From NCBI RefSeq assembly GCF_037976325.1, contig NZ_CP150265.1:6337001-6401000 (forward strand): a DNA stretch of 64,000 nucleotides, in the 5' to 3' direction. Each line of letters starts with the position of its first letter. The first letter of the stretch is position 1. This DNA is from Paenibacillus sp. FSL K6-3182. Lineage in GTDB: Bacteria; Bacillota; Bacilli; Paenibacillales; Paenibacillaceae. This document shows, piece by piece, positions 8,065-18,042 of this stretch. The translations under genes were made by a program, and so were the position numbers. The notes under the pieces are model-generated. The model was not told where the DNA came from. It did no database searches and saw nothing but the letters and a program-made list of their open reading frames with translations.

Positions 8065-11000
8065 TTAAATTCCGTTTCTTCCTTCATACTCTAGTGCGGA
8101 CAAAATCAGTGTAACCACATCTGCTCTTGTTGCATTTTTCTTAGGTGCAAATTTATTGCCGCCCATGCCTGCTACTAGTCCTTCGGCTTGTGCCGCAGCG
8201 ATATAAGGACGTGCCCATACAGGAATGTCACTCAAATCAGCAAACGTCGGCTTCGCCTTCGGATCAACTTTAATGCCTAGTGCGCGAACAAGAATTACGG
8301 TCATTTCCGTTCTTGTTAATTCACTTGATGGTCGAAGCGTATTATCCTCGTAGCCTGCAATGACCTTATCCTCGATAAGCTGTGCAAAGAAGGAGCGTGC
8401 CCATGCAGGAACTTGACCCGCATCTGCAAAGTCCAGCTTGCTTGTCGACGATTCAAGCTTCAGCGCTCTGCCTACCATTGTAATAAATTGTGCTCTTGTT
8501 GCTGTGTCTCCAGGGTGGAACGTACCGTCTCCATACCCATTAACAAACCCAATTTCCACTGCCTTCGCAATAGCATCTGCCGCCCAGTGGCCGCGTACAT
8601 CACTAAATGTGATGGATGGTGTCGTCACCGGCGGTGTCGTCGGTGTTGGCGTTGGTGTCGGCGTCGGTGTTGTCACTGGCGGTGTTGTTGGTGTTGGAGT
8701 AGGTGTTGGAACTACAACATTCACATCAACAATACGTCCTTCTGTCGTTGCATTAATCGTACCTAATTGATTGATATACTCCAAGAATACCTCGTAGTCA
8801 ACAATGTTCATTTCGTGCTGACGTCCAGCATCTTTAGCTTGCTTCATCGAGCGATAGAAATCGCCGCCATTAGCCATAAATGAGTTTGTTGCTACAAAAT
8901 AATAAGCATTCAAATCAATTGCGCTGTAGCTGCCGTCTGCGTTTTTGATTTCAACCTTCGTAATGCGTTCGCCAGCCTGCTTAAGCTTTCCGTCTGCATC
9001 CAATATTTCAGGTTTTCTATTGGAATCGTAGTAGAAGCGCATGCCCGATACTTGCGGGAAGCGGCCTTCTCCGGTTTTGATTCCACTTACACCGTTCTCA
9101 AGCGCAGCAATAATTTCTTGGCCTGTCATACGAAGCGCCGTAAGGTTGTTTCCGAAAGGCATCACCGTAAGCAATTCACCCATCATGATGTCTCCATCTA
9201 CTTTACCCTCAGCGGTTTTCTTAATTGATTCGCGAATACCTCCGCCATTCTGAATGCCAACATAACCTTTTACATCCAGTTGCTTTAATGCCTCGTTGCT
9301 GTTTACGAAGCTTTTTACTTTGGAGACCATTCCGTCTGTGATCAAGTTTCCTAAGTTGGTTTCTTTTGACCGTACAGAATTACGATCACCATCCAGGAAC
9401 ACATTTGTTTTACCGATGACTTGCTTCTGAATATCGGCAACACCCGCACTGTATGGCTTCAACATTTCAACAGCTTCCGGGTCCGCTGCATAGCCGCTAA
9501 CTGTAAGCAGCTTGCCATTCCATGCGGTCAATATCCCTTTGTTATTGAATTCGAGGTCCAAGCGGCCCAAATAATTTCCATATTGTTCTGCCTGTACAAC
9601 GAGTGTCGGTTCTCCCGCAGCATGATATACAAGCGGAGCGTCAACCTTCGTGTGGCTATGTCCACCGACGATAACGTCGATGCCCGTAACCTTCTCAGCC
9701 AATACTTTATCAAATTCATTTCCTAGATGCGTCAATGCCACAATTTTATTGATGCCTTCTTTTTGGAGCATTTTGACCGTTTCTTCAGCTTTCTTAATAT
9801 AATCCTCAAACACAATATTATCTCCTGGCGAAGCAAGGAATTTTGTATCCTCCGTTGTTAAGCCGAATACGCCGATTTTTTGCCCGCCTTCATCCAGTAT
9901 AATTGCGTCATAAATTTTACCTTTCGCAGCTGGTTTACCGATTGCCTGCTCAGGCACAAGTCCGTTCATTGCAGGTTCCTTGCTGAAGTCAATATTCGAG
10001 CTTACAAACGGGAACTCCGCTTTTTTGATAAAATCAGCAAGAACGGATGGACCTTTATCGAATTCGTGGTTTCCGAATACCATCGCGTCATAACCAATCT
10101 TATTCATAAACTCCAAGTCCGCTTGACCAAGATATTTGTTGAAGAACAGCGTACCTGAGAATACATCACCTGCATCAAGCAAGATAGAGTCTTTTACTTC
10201 TGCACGAATTTCTTTAATCGCTGTAAATCGTTTTGCAATCGAATCAAGGTGAGCATGCGTGTCGTTAACATGCATAATCGTTAGCTTGAATGGATCGTTC
10301 TCGCCTGGAAGCGGCTCGCCTTTTAGATCTGTAATACGGCCTTCCAACCCCATATTAATAGTGCCAATTTTCGTTAGATATTCGATAAACACCTCATAAT
10401 CAACGATGTTCATCTCGTACTGACGACCGTCATCCTTCGCTTGTTTCATGGAGCGGTAGAAGTCACCACCATTAGCCATAAAAGAATTTGTTGCTACAAA
10501 ATAATAAGCATTCAGATCAATAGCACTGTAGCTGCCGTCAGCATTCTTAATTTCTACCTTTGCTATACGCTTACCCGCAGTTACAAGCTGTCCATTGGCA
10601 TCTAGTACTTCTGGCTGCTTCTTGGAATCATAGTAGTAACGCATGCCAGATACTTGTGGGAATCGACCTTGAACCGTTTCAATTCCGCTTACACCATTCT
10701 CTAACGCATCCACAATTTCCTGACCCGTCATACGAAGTGATGTAAGATTATTGCCGAATGGCATAACTTCCAAAAGCTCTCCTAGTGTAATGTCACCATC
10801 CGCTTTGCCTATAGCTTTCAGCGGAATAGGTTTACGAATTCCGCCACCATTTTGAATCGCCACAAAGCCTTTTACATCAAATTTCTTTAAATCTGGATTG
10901 CTGTCAACAAAGCTTTTCACTTTAGAAACCATTCCATCTGTCATTATGTTTCCAAGATTGACTTCCGCAACACGACCAGACGGGTTGCCTCCATCTAAAA

Positions 11001-14000
11001 ATACATTCGTTTTACCAATAACCTGTTGTTTAATAGCTTCAATACCCTTTGTGTACGGATCAAGCAATTCAGTCGCTACCGGATCTGGAGCAAATGTTGC
11101 AATATCGAGCAGTTTGCCATCCCATTTAGTCAGTACGCCTGCTTGATTGAATTTGAGATCCAAGCGTCCCAAATATTTGTTATACTCCTCCGCCTGTACA
11201 ACTAGCGTTGGCTCTCCATGTGTCTTGACTACCTTCGGAGCATCTACTTTCGTATGGCTGTGACCTCCTACGATAACATCAATTCCAGCTACTTGCTCAG
11301 CCAATTGAAGATCGAATGCATGACCAAGATGAGTCAAAGCAATGATTTTGTTAATGCCTTGATCTTGCAGCATTTTGACGGTTGCTTTCGCTTTAGCGAT
11401 ATAATCATTAAATATGATATTTTGTCCCGGAGACGCAAGAAACTTCGTATCCTCTGTAGTTAAGCCAATTACGCCGACTTTCGTCTTGTCCTCGCCTACT
11501 TCAAGAATAAGTGAATTATAAATCTTTCCATCCTGAGCCGCTTCACCAGCCGCTTGCTCGGATAATAATCCGTTAAGTGCAGGCTCCTTGCCGAAATCAA
11601 TGTTGGAGCTAACAAATGGGAATTTTGCTTTTTTCACAAAATCCGCCAGCACCGATAATTCTTTGTCAAACTCATGATTACCGAAAACCATCGCATTGTA
11701 TTTCATCAAATTCATAAACGTTAAATCTGCCTGGCCTAAGTATTTATTAAAATACAAAGTGCCCGAGAATACATCGCCAGCATCAAGAAGGAGTGAATTA
11801 GCTGTTTCATTACGAACCTGCTGAACTGCAGTAACTCTCTTTGCAACATTCGCCAAATTCGCATGTGTATCATTCGTATGCATGAGCGTCATGGTAAACT
11901 CAGCAACTTTTTTAGCCGACAGATCCAGCTGCGCAAGAAGCGGATCATGATCGCTCACTCTGCCCTGTTCTGTAGAGAAATCAGCATTGACATGTACTAC
12001 GTCGATTTCTGCTTTTGTCCCATTTGCTTTATCAACGAGAATGTGATCAAGCGTTTGAGAGTTACCGTCATAGATATACGAGTAACGTTCTGAAACCGGC
12101 AGCGTATCTACAAGGTTTGTCAATTCATTGCCTTTAATTTTGTTCAATGTGCCAGAGAATTGGAAATCGTTAAAGTCGCCTAGCACGACTACACTTGCTT
12201 CAGGGTCTTTCGTTGTCAAATCCTTCACAAAGCTGTTAACAGCTTCCGCTTGCTTCGCGCGCTGCACTTCGCTGCTGCGAACAACCGGCTGAACATCACC
12301 CCAAGGCTTGCCGTCTCCACCTTTTGAATTCAGATGGTTCGCAATCGCAACAACTCGTTTTCCTTTGAACATAAATTCTGCTACAAGCGGTTTACGAGAT
12401 GAAGCAAATGTGGAAGCATCTGCAGAGCCAATACGCCCTGGGTTTTGCGACAATCCGCCAATTCCGTCTACCTTAATTGTTGATTTGTAATCGCCTTTCG
12501 TTCCTTGAGCAAGCGTTACACGGTCGGCTTTATACAAGAAACCAACACGGATATTACCGCCAGGAGCGCCGCCATCTTTATTTCTCTCAGGAGCAATATC
12601 TGTATAAGAATACGTTGGTCCGCCTTTTGCTTTAATCGCATCAATCAGCGTTTTGAAGCTTTGGTCAGCATCCGTATTTTCGGTATCCTTTTCACCATCG
12701 TTGTCTTGTACTTCCATTAAACCGATAATGTCTGGCTGCTTCATATTCGTTACAATAATTGAAGCAATTTTTGCGGCTTTAGCTGTTTGATCTGCGCTGA
12801 AGTTTTCCACATTAAATGTAGCAATCGTCAGCTTGTCCGGGTTCGGTACAATATTCGTTACCTTCTGGACGTTTATACTGCGTACGATAGTTGGCAAAGC
12901 TTGTGTAGGCAACAGTTTATACAGATCACCAGCGTATTGAATTACGCCAACGATATTGCCGTTAAAAGCATCGCCTGTTTTAATCTCTGCACCAGCTGGC
13001 TTTGATCCGCCTACATACAGCTTCTGTGGATTCAAGCTGCTATCAATAGCAGACAAACCATTTCCTTGCAATACAATTCCGCCTACAGCGGTTTTCACTG
13101 GATTGTTAGCACCATTATCAAACGTAATTGGAGTTACCGCATTCGCGTAAGGTCCAGTAATCGTTGGATTTTTCACTTCAACGAGCATGCTCTCCAAACT
13201 CTCGAAGAAATCAATTGCATCGTTTTCTGGGTTGAACTTGCTGAAGCTGTCGGTATCGATCAGGTTAGGAATGATTCGACCGCCTGTTCCTACCAATGTA
13301 GCTTTAGGAAGCTGGTTATCGCTCGATACCTTAGTAATTGTTGCTGCATTGATTTGCGTTACAGTCAAAGATGGACTGTTTCCAAATTCCTCTACAGTAC
13401 CTGTGACTGATACTTCATCCTTAACAGATAGACCATGTGCAGGCTTGTACACCTGAATAGCCTCGGACGTATTCGGATTTTCATCCTGCTTCTCATCAGG
13501 TGCCTGCATGTAGAAGGAATTCGCGCTGACCGAAGTAATAATACCAGTAACATTCGAAACCTTTACATTGGTATAGATCGATTTATGCGTCTCACCTTGA
13601 ATTGTATGAATGGCAATACCATTTGTATTTTCTAATACTTTATACGTAAATGTCGATACATCGCTTGTCACTCCACCAGCTGTCACAACCGCTTTAATGA
13701 CCATATCCGCATTTACGACAATGGCTTTCGTGTAAAGCGTTCCTGTAGTAGCTGTCGGAACAGTTCCGTCTGTCGTGTAACGAATCACACCACCCGGAAC
13801 TAGTGAGCTTAGCGATACAGCTCCTCCTGCGTTAATGCCGCCTGACGGAGTGCTAGCTTGAACAGCCAACTTTTTCTCAACAATGTCGAGTGTATTACGC
13901 GGCAATAATTCCAATCCTACACTGGAATGGAACGTCATAACGCCAGTAACCTGCTCGAAAGTTTTACCTGCCACGAACGAAGCATCGGAAGAATAAATAA

Positions 14001-15336
14001 TAACTTTGCCGCCATTCACAGCATCGGTAGCTGTAACAACGCCGCTGGCAACACTTTCAACTTTAATATTTTTGACTTGAACCAAACGACCTTCGAATTT
14101 GTTGCGATTTTCAGTCGTTTTGCCAAAGCTCGAAGAATCAACAACGATCTGATCTGGAGTAGGAGCAGAGCCCGTTACTTTTGCATTTTCAGCTGTTGCC
14201 TCCAATTGAAGCAATCCCGAAAATTCAGTCAGCTTGCCGTAAGCCTCAATTAGGTCACCCGGCTGTGCGGAGACGCTGTTTGGAACTCTAACAATAATGC
14301 CTCCGTTTTGATCCTGTACGAAAAGATTTACAAAAGCGCCTGAATCCGCTCGATGTGTTACAACACCACTAAGCGTTACGCTTGTACCAAGTGCAGCCGC
14401 ACGTGCTTGTGCGATAGTCACTAGTGTAGAAATCGTATAAGAATATTCACGCAAAGCACTATTTGGAAAACCTTCTTTTTTGGCATAAGTATGAACCGTT
14501 GTAGGCGCATTAATTTTGATTTCTGTTACATTTGGTTGATACCATGTAAAGTCCTCTGGAGCAACTTGCGTTTCTCCTGCACCGTATACACTATAGTAAA
14601 CACTAGCGCCAACTGTTGGCGTCGAGAGCTTAATGATTGTACCCGGAAGTACAGCTCCTTCGTTTACGTCTGGCGTTACTGCTTCAATCTTGTCAGAAAC
14701 AACGCCGTAAGAGGAGTTGCGCGGGTCAGGAGTGCCCATTTCGAAATCCGCTTTATTGTTATCAGTGTCCTGAGCGCGATTGCCTTTACGAATCACTGCT
14801 GTAACATTAGTAAGTGAAGTACCAGCAGGACCTGCGCCTTCAAATTCAATACTGGTACCATAACCAATCAAATCGATGATATTATTTTTACTATCTACTA
14901 GCTTTACCTTTCCTCCCGCTGCTCCCAAGGCAAGGGTGCCAGTATCATCCGGACTAGGCAGGTTAGGGGCATTAACATCTGTACCCGCAGACTGTTGAAC
15001 TAAATAATATTTTCCAGCTCCAACCTTAATATCTTTTAATTGCATGAAACTATCCGGCCATACCCCCACTTTCGAAGATGCCGATCCGTAAATCAATTTC
15101 ATTCCATCCAAGGAAATTTCATGATTCGTTGGGTTGTAAAGCTCAATAAAATCCTGCTTAAACGTCGAGCCAGTTCCGTTTCCCCCACCGCCATACACTT
15201 GTGAAATAACGATATTATCTCCTGCAGGCGACGCCTGAACTGGCGCACCTAAGCTGCCGAGCGTACCTCCAACCAAAAGAAGAGCCGCTAACAGCATGCA
15301 AGCTTTTCTTTGTATTCGTATGACCAGTTTGTGCAT
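8065..15336 (-). CDS. Giant SLH-anchored nuclease/5'-nucleotidase (2,423 aa)
   Basis: Secreted cell-surface enzyme, probably degrading extracellular nucleic acids and nucleotides. After a signal peptide ending near PVQA come a lamin-tail domain (NIVISQVYGGGGNG), a CHB_HEX_C-type beta domain, an OB-fold, a second CHB_HEX_C and another OB-fold. Then follows an endonuclease/exonuclease/phosphatase domain (nt ~12850-11930; ATFNVENF, GDFNDF, LDHILVD, SDHDP). Two complete metallophosphatase plus 5'-nucleotidase C-terminal modules follow (nt ~11905-10320 and ~10295-8720; NDTHA, DAGDVFSG, GNHEFD, GGHSHTK in each). A Thr/Pro-rich linker leads to three SLH domains (nt ~8630-8065) that bind the wall polymer. 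It resembles B. subtilis YhcR but is about twice as long because the nucleotidase part is duplicated. ATG 15336 is chosen; the frame extends to 15390. Confidence 0.92.
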   Translation of the reverse strand: MHKLVIRIQRKACMLLAALLLVGGTLGSLGAPVQASPAGDNIVISQVYGGGGNGTGSTFKQDFIELYNPTNHEISLDGMKLIYGSASSKVGVWPDSFMQLKDIKVGAGKYYLVQQSAGTDVNAPNLPSPDDTGTLALGAAGGKVKLVDSKNNIIDLIGYGTSIEFEGAGPAGTSLTNVTAVIRKGNRAQDTDNNKADFEMGTPDPRNSSYGVVSDKIEAVTPDVNEGAVLPGTIIKLSTPTVGASVYYSVYGAGETQVAPEDFTWYQPNVTEIKINAPTTVHTYAKKEGFPNSALREYSYTISTLVTIAQARAAALGTSVTLSGVVTHRADSGAFVNLFVQDQNGGIIVRVPNSVSAQPGDLIEAYGKLTEFSGLLQLEATAENAKVTGSAPTPDQIVVDSSSFGKTTENRNKFEGRLVQVKNIKVESVASGVVTATDAVNGGKVIIYSSDASFVAGKTFEQVTGVMTFHSSVGLELLPRNTLDIVEKKLAVQASTPSGGINAGGAVSLSSLVPGGVIRYTTDGTVPTATTGTLYTKAIVVNADMVIKAVVTAGGVTSDVSTFTYKVLENTNGIAIHTIQGETHKSIYTNVKVSNVTGIITSVSANSFYMQAPDEKQDENPNTSEAIQVYKPAHGLSVKDEVSVTGTVEEFGNSPSLTVTQINAATITKVSSDNQLPKATLVGTGGRIIPNLIDTDSFSKFNPENDAIDFFESLESMLVEVKNPTITGPYANAVTPITFDNGANNPVKTAVGGIVLQGNGLSAIDSSLNPQKLYVGGSKPAGAEIKTGDAFNGNIVGVIQYAGDLYKLLPTQALPTIVRSINVQKVTNIVPNPDKLTIATFNVENFSADQTAKAAKIASIIVTNMKQPDIIGLMEVQDNDGEKDTENTDADQSFKTLIDAIKAKGGPTYSYTDIAPERNKDGGAPGGNIRVGFLYKADRVTLAQGTKGDYKSTIKVDGIGGLSQNPGRIGSADASTFASSRKPLVAEFMFKGKRVVAIANHLNSKGGDGKPWGDVQPVVRSSEVQRAKQAEAVNSFVKDLTTKDPEASVVVLGDFNDFQFSGTLNKIKGNELTNLVDTLPVSERYSYIYDGNSQTLDHILVDKANGTKAEIDVVHVNADFSTEQGRVSDHDPLLAQLDLSAKKVAEFTMTLMHTNDTHANLANVAKRVTAVQQVRNETANSLLLDAGDVFSGTLYFNKYLGQADLTFMNLMKYNAMVFGNHEFDKELSVLADFVKKAKFPFVSSNIDFGKEPALNGLLSEQAAGEAAQDGKIYNSLILEVGEDKTKVGVIGLTTEDTKFLASPGQNIIFNDYIAKAKATVKMLQDQGINKIIALTHLGHAFDLQLAEQVAGIDVIVGGHSHTKVDAPKVVKTHGEPTLVVQAEEYNKYLGRLDLKFNQAGVLTKWDGKLLDIATFAPDPVATELLDPYTKGIEAIKQQVIGKTNVFLDGGNPSGRVAEVNLGNIMTDGMVSKVKSFVDSNPDLKKFDVKGFVAIQNGGGIRKPIPLKAIGKADGDITLGELLEVMPFGNNLTSLRMTGQEIVDALENGVSGIETVQGRFPQVSGMRYYYDSKKQPEVLDANGQLVTAGKRIAKVEIKNADGSYSAIDLNAYYFVATNSFMANGGDFYRSMKQAKDDGRQYEMNIVDYEVFIEYLTKIGTINMGLEGRITDLKGEPLPGENDPFKLTIMHVNDTHAHLDSIAKRFTAIKEIRAEVKDSILLDAGDVFSGTLFFNKYLGQADLEFMNKIGYDAMVFGNHEFDKGPSVLADFIKKAEFPFVSSNIDFSKEPAMNGLVPEQAIGKPAAKGKIYDAIILDEGGQKIGVFGLTTEDTKFLASPGDNIVFEDYIKKAEETVKMLQKEGINKIVALTHLGNEFDKVLAEKVTGIDVIVGGHSHTKVDAPLVYHAAGEPTLVVQAEQYGNYLGRLDLEFNNKGILTAWNGKLLTVSGYAADPEAVEMLKPYSAGVADIQKQVIGKTNVFLDGDRNSVRSKETNLGNLITDGMVSKVKSFVNSNEALKQLDVKGYVGIQNGGGIRESIKKTAEGKVDGDIMMGELLTVMPFGNNLTALRMTGQEIIAALENGVSGIKTGEGRFPQVSGMRFYYDSNRKPEILDADGKLKQAGERITKVEIKNADGSYSAIDLNAYYFVATNSFMANGGDFYRSMKQAKDAGRQHEMNIVDYEVFLEYINQLGTINATTEGRIVDVNVVVPTPTPTPTTPPVTTPTPTPTPTPTTPPVTTPSITFSDVRGHWAADAIAKAVEIGFVNGYGDGTFHPGDTATRAQFITMVGRALKLESSTSKLDFADAGQVPAWARSFFAQLIEDKVIAGYEDNTLRPSSELTRTEMTVILVRALGIKVDPKAKPTFADLSDIPVWARPYIAAAQAEGLVAGMGGNKFAPKKNATRADVVTLILSALEYEGRNGI
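8620..8715 (-). repeat. Low-complexity Thr/Pro linker repeat
   Basis: Repeats encoding PTPTPT and TTPPVTTP between the second nucleotidase module and the SLH domains. The DNA is a G/T-rich tandem repeat on the plus strand that could vary in length by slippage. Confidence 0.8.
8720..11905 (-). repeat. Intragenic tandem duplication of the 5'-nucleotidase module (~1.6 kb period)
   Basis: Matching landmarks lie about 1,602-1,608 bases apart: the NDTHA codons near 11861 and 10253, and the AYYFVATNSFMANGG codons near 10503 and 8901. Whole stretches such as the MANGGDFYRSMKQAKD region are identical at protein level in both copies. The DNA still differs at many third positions, so the duplication is not very recent. 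Confidence 0.9.
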
Positions 15337-15389
15337 CCTACATTTTCCCCTCTCCACAACCATTAATGAATAAAATAGTTTACCCAACA

Positions 15390-15418
15390 ATTAGATTAGC
15401 TACAAAGTGTAATCACAA
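15390..15418 (-). promoter_or_regulatory. Candidate SigA promoter of the giant surface enzyme
   Basis: Minus-strand TTGTGA (15413-15418) and TCTAAT (15390-15395) with 17-base spacing, about 54 bases upstream of the ATG at 15336. The -10 matches 5/6, the -35 4/6. Confidence 0.45.
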
Positions 15419-16142
15419 CATCAAAATGAAATTAAGTTCTCGTAAACATGCACATTTGTTCATAGATGGCAATAAAAAATCCCCTTACTCCAAAAACATG
15501 CATAACATCCGTGAACAGACTATTTGCATTGATGAAGGAAGGGGAATTTAACTTCGGGCCCAAAGTTTATAAGCCATCTACTTATTAATGTGATGTAAAC
15601 TAACACAAGACTTTATGGAGAGTATACAACGGAACATTTTTCCTGTCAATTGGTAGAAGGATTTGTTTTAAACAGACTGAAATTGTGTTTGAAGTACCAT
15701 ATACATAACTTAATATGTAACTTTAATGGGTCGTTTTGTCTATTTTATAAATGCCGAAGTGGTTCTTTCCGTATATTCATGCTTAATGTTACAATATTTT
15801 CAAATACCTAAGCGCGCCTAGAGATGTGTTGCCCTTCTGAATTTTCTACGAAACTACCATTAATATGTCGAAAGATAAGGTATTCATAGGACTGAGAAGC
15901 AAAAAACAGGACTTATCAAACAAGCGGGAAATGCAAAGATGAGCAATAGATCACTGCAACTGAAAACTAACGAACACCAGACACCTTATTTGCTTTAAAA
16001 TGTAACCTTTTTAGTTCTAACGAACCTAGGGGGCCTTATTAGACCTCAATTGATGTAAATGAGCTCTATTTTACACATATAACGTTATCTGAGTTCGTTA
16101 GAATTTATTTAGGACCTGATTATTGCAAATAGCAGCATATAG
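15419..16142. other. Intergenic region without a gene
   Basis: No supported coding sequence. A long imperfect inverted repeat (AAATCCCCTT near 15477 with AAGGGGAATTT near 15539) is present. The motif TTCTAACGAAC at 16015-16025 is repeated in inverted orientation as GTTCGTTAGAA at 16093-16103 and again at 16143. A shorter copy (CTAACGAAC) lies at 15967. The stretch is AT-rich and looks like repeat-bearing spacer DNA. Confidence 0.5.
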
Positions 16143-16286
16143 GTTCGTTAGAATTCAGTCTCTGCTCATTGCTTCTTAGTTCATTAGCATTCAGTCTCTG
16201 CTCGTTGCTTCTTAGTTCATTAGCACTCAATCTAAGCTCGTTTCTTCTATGTTCATTAGCATTCAGTCTAAGCTCATTGCTTCTAT
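16143..16286. repeat. Four tandem copies of a 36-bp repeat
   Basis: Units at 16143-16178, 16179-16214, 16215-16250 and 16251-16286. Each begins GTTC(A/G)TTAG and contains a TCA(G/A)TCT..GCTC(A/G)TT core. The period is exactly 36 bases (12 codons), so both strands carry open low-complexity frames. These lack ribosome binding sites, and I read them as non-coding. The array ends 75 bases before the WYL regulator. Confidence 0.85.
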
Positions 16287-16361
16287 ATTCGTCAAAGCCA
16301 GCCGCCCCAAACCCGACAAGCACTACTCTCTACAATAAATCCACATCCACAGGTGATTACT

Positions 16362-17297
16362 TTGAAAATAGAACGATTGCTCGCTGTTATCATTTATTTA
16401 TTGAACCATGGCAGAACAAGCGCTTCGGTATTGTCCCAAAAGTTTGAAGTGTCAAACCGAACGATTCAGAGGGATATGGAAGCCATAAATATGGCAGGCA
16501 TCCCCATCCTTTCATTTCCGGGGCTGCTCGGAGGTTTTGAAATTATGGAGGGCTACCGCTTAAGCCATCAGGTTCTCACTAAAGATGAGCTCGTTTCCGT
16601 AATGACAGGGCTTAAAGGGCTGCAAAGCCATTCAGATGATCTTGATGTTGCCCGCACGCTGGAGAAGATGCGAGCCCTATTGAAAAAAAGCGATATTCAT
16701 TATACAGACAAAGCACTGGAACAATGGATTATTGATTTATCCTCATGGGGCTGCAATGAGGAGGAGAAGAAAAAAACAACTCTCCTTCGACAGGCCATTC
16801 AGAAGAAAATTGTCGTAACCTTTGACTACACCAACTCACAAGGCTGCTCAGCTAAAGCTGTCGTGGAGCCGGCTTCCGTCGTTCATAAAGGGTTCCATTG
16901 GTATTTGTACGGCTATTGCAGAGACAAAAATATAACAAAACTTTATCGACTATCGAGAATGCGAAAACTAGCTGCCATATCCGAAATCTTTGACCGAGAA
17001 ATCACTGCTTATGACGCTGCAGCCATTGAAGCTGAATGGAAAATGAATACGAAGACGGTACATTTGGTGATGCGTTTTCAACCTAGCGTTAAAGTGAGAG
17101 TCGAAGATTCTTTTCAAGAAGGAATCATTCGCTGCGAGAACGACGGTACAATGGTTGTTGAAATCGTCTATCCTGAGGATGAATGGGTTTATGGCATGAT
17201 TTTGAGCTACGGGGACGCCGTGGAAGTAATAGAGCCGATATATGTGAGGGATATTATCCGAGATAGAGCTAAAAATATATGGCGGCTTTACAGCTAA
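16362..17297 (+). CDS. WYL-domain transcriptional regulator (YafY/PaiR-like)
   Basis: Cytoplasmic regulator of 311 residues. An N-terminal HTH_11 winged helix (~1-55; QKFEVSNRTIQRDMEAI) is followed by a linker, then a WYL domain (~135-215) that in this family senses small ligands or nucleic acids, and a C-terminal WCX-type extension. The start is TTG at 16362, with AGGTGA exactly five bases upstream, giving the family-typical MKIERLLAVIIYLLN. The GTG at 16353 overlaps that ribosome binding site and is unlikely. The DinB-like gene 80 bases downstream on the same strand is a plausible co-transcribed partner. Target unknown. Confidence 0.85.
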   Translation: MKIERLLAVIIYLLNHGRTSASVLSQKFEVSNRTIQRDMEAINMAGIPILSFPGLLGGFEIMEGYRLSHQVLTKDELVSVMTGLKGLQSHSDDLDVARTLEKMRALLKKSDIHYTDKALEQWIIDLSSWGCNEEEKKKTTLLRQAIQKKIVVTFDYTNSQGCSAKAVVEPASVVHKGFHWYLYGYCRDKNITKLYRLSRMRKLAAISEIFDREITAYDAAAIEAEWKMNTKTVHLVMRFQPSVKVRVEDSFQEGIIRCENDGTMVVEIVYPEDEWVYGMILSYGDAVEVIEPIYVRDIIRDRAKNIWRLYS

Positions 17298-17377
17298 AAA
17301 AAGGAACGAAACGATGACAGGCAGTTGTCGTGGTTTATGTAGTACAATTCAGTTATATCTGATTGTAGGAGGATTAT

Positions 17378-17881
17378 ATGATTAAACAAAATGAACTTAT
17401 TCAACAGTTTGGCAGCTTAGCGCCGTGGTATTCATCCTTATCCCATATCACACCTGAACCGGCATGGCTAAATCCGATTAAAGAGGGCAAATGGTCCGCC
17501 GCAGAAATCATTGCCCATTTAGACAAATGGGATCAATATTTCATTACAAGCGTACTGCCCGAAGCTGAAAAATACAGCAATGTTGAATTCCCGAACCACG
17601 ATGATTATAATGCTGCCTCCTCGGCTTACGCATTATCCGGCATATTGCCTTCTGAAATTTTGAATCAAGCGATTGAGACAAGACAAAAACTCGTACAAAA
17701 ATTAACCGAAATGAAAGAACAGCAATTTTTTCATCCTATTATTGTACATGGAAATACACATTGTCCACAAACGAAAGCTCCCTATTCGATCGGATATTTA
17801 ATCTTTGATTTTATCCAGCATGACGAGCATCATCGCAAACAAGTGGAAGAGTTTCTACTTCAACCGCAGTCTAAGAAGTGA
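17378..17881 (+). CDS. DinB superfamily protein (putative metal-dependent hydrolase/thiol transferase fold)
   Basis: Small cytoplasmic four-helix-bundle protein of 167 residues. The DinB-fold metal-ligand pattern is visible: a His in AAEIIAHLDKWD near residue 47, and a HDEHHRKQVEEF helix near the C-terminus. Members include thiol-dependent transferases and hydrolases, but many are uncharacterised. The start ATG follows TAGGAGGATTAT. The gene follows the WYL regulator on the same strand. WYL-DinB adjacency is seen in bacilli and suggests that the regulator controls it, but this is inference. A hairpin at 17967-18006 lies downstream. Confidence 0.8.
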   Translation: MIKQNELIQQFGSLAPWYSSLSHITPEPAWLNPIKEGKWSAAEIIAHLDKWDQYFITSVLPEAEKYSNVEFPNHDDYNAASSAYALSGILPSEILNQAIETRQKLVQKLTEMKEQQFFHPIIVHGNTHCPQTKAPYSIGYLIFDFIQHDEHHRKQVEEFLLQPQSKK

Positions 17882-17966
17882 TACAAGAGATCGCATAAAT
17901 GAAGCCGAGTTCAACTAAATCAGCACACGGTTTAAATTATAGACTCTATTACGGTCATAAAACAGC

Positions 17967-18006
17967 AGCGGCAGCCTCGGAATAATTCCATTCCTTGGCT
18001 GCCGCT
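17967..18006. terminator. Probable terminator between DinB-like gene and ABC exporter
   Basis: Ten-pair GC-rich stem AGCGGCAGCC (17967-17976) / GGCTGCCGCT (17997-18006) in the convergent intergenic space. Tails are only moderately T-rich on either strand. Confidence 0.6.
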
Positions 18007-18042
18007 ATTCTCATTCCTATTCAATGCGCTAATAGTAAACTT

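Noticed and set aside
16120..16447. Low-complexity open frames on both strands
   Set aside because: Produced by the 36-base period of the tandem repeats; Leu/Ser- or Asn/Glu-repeats without ribosome binding sites.
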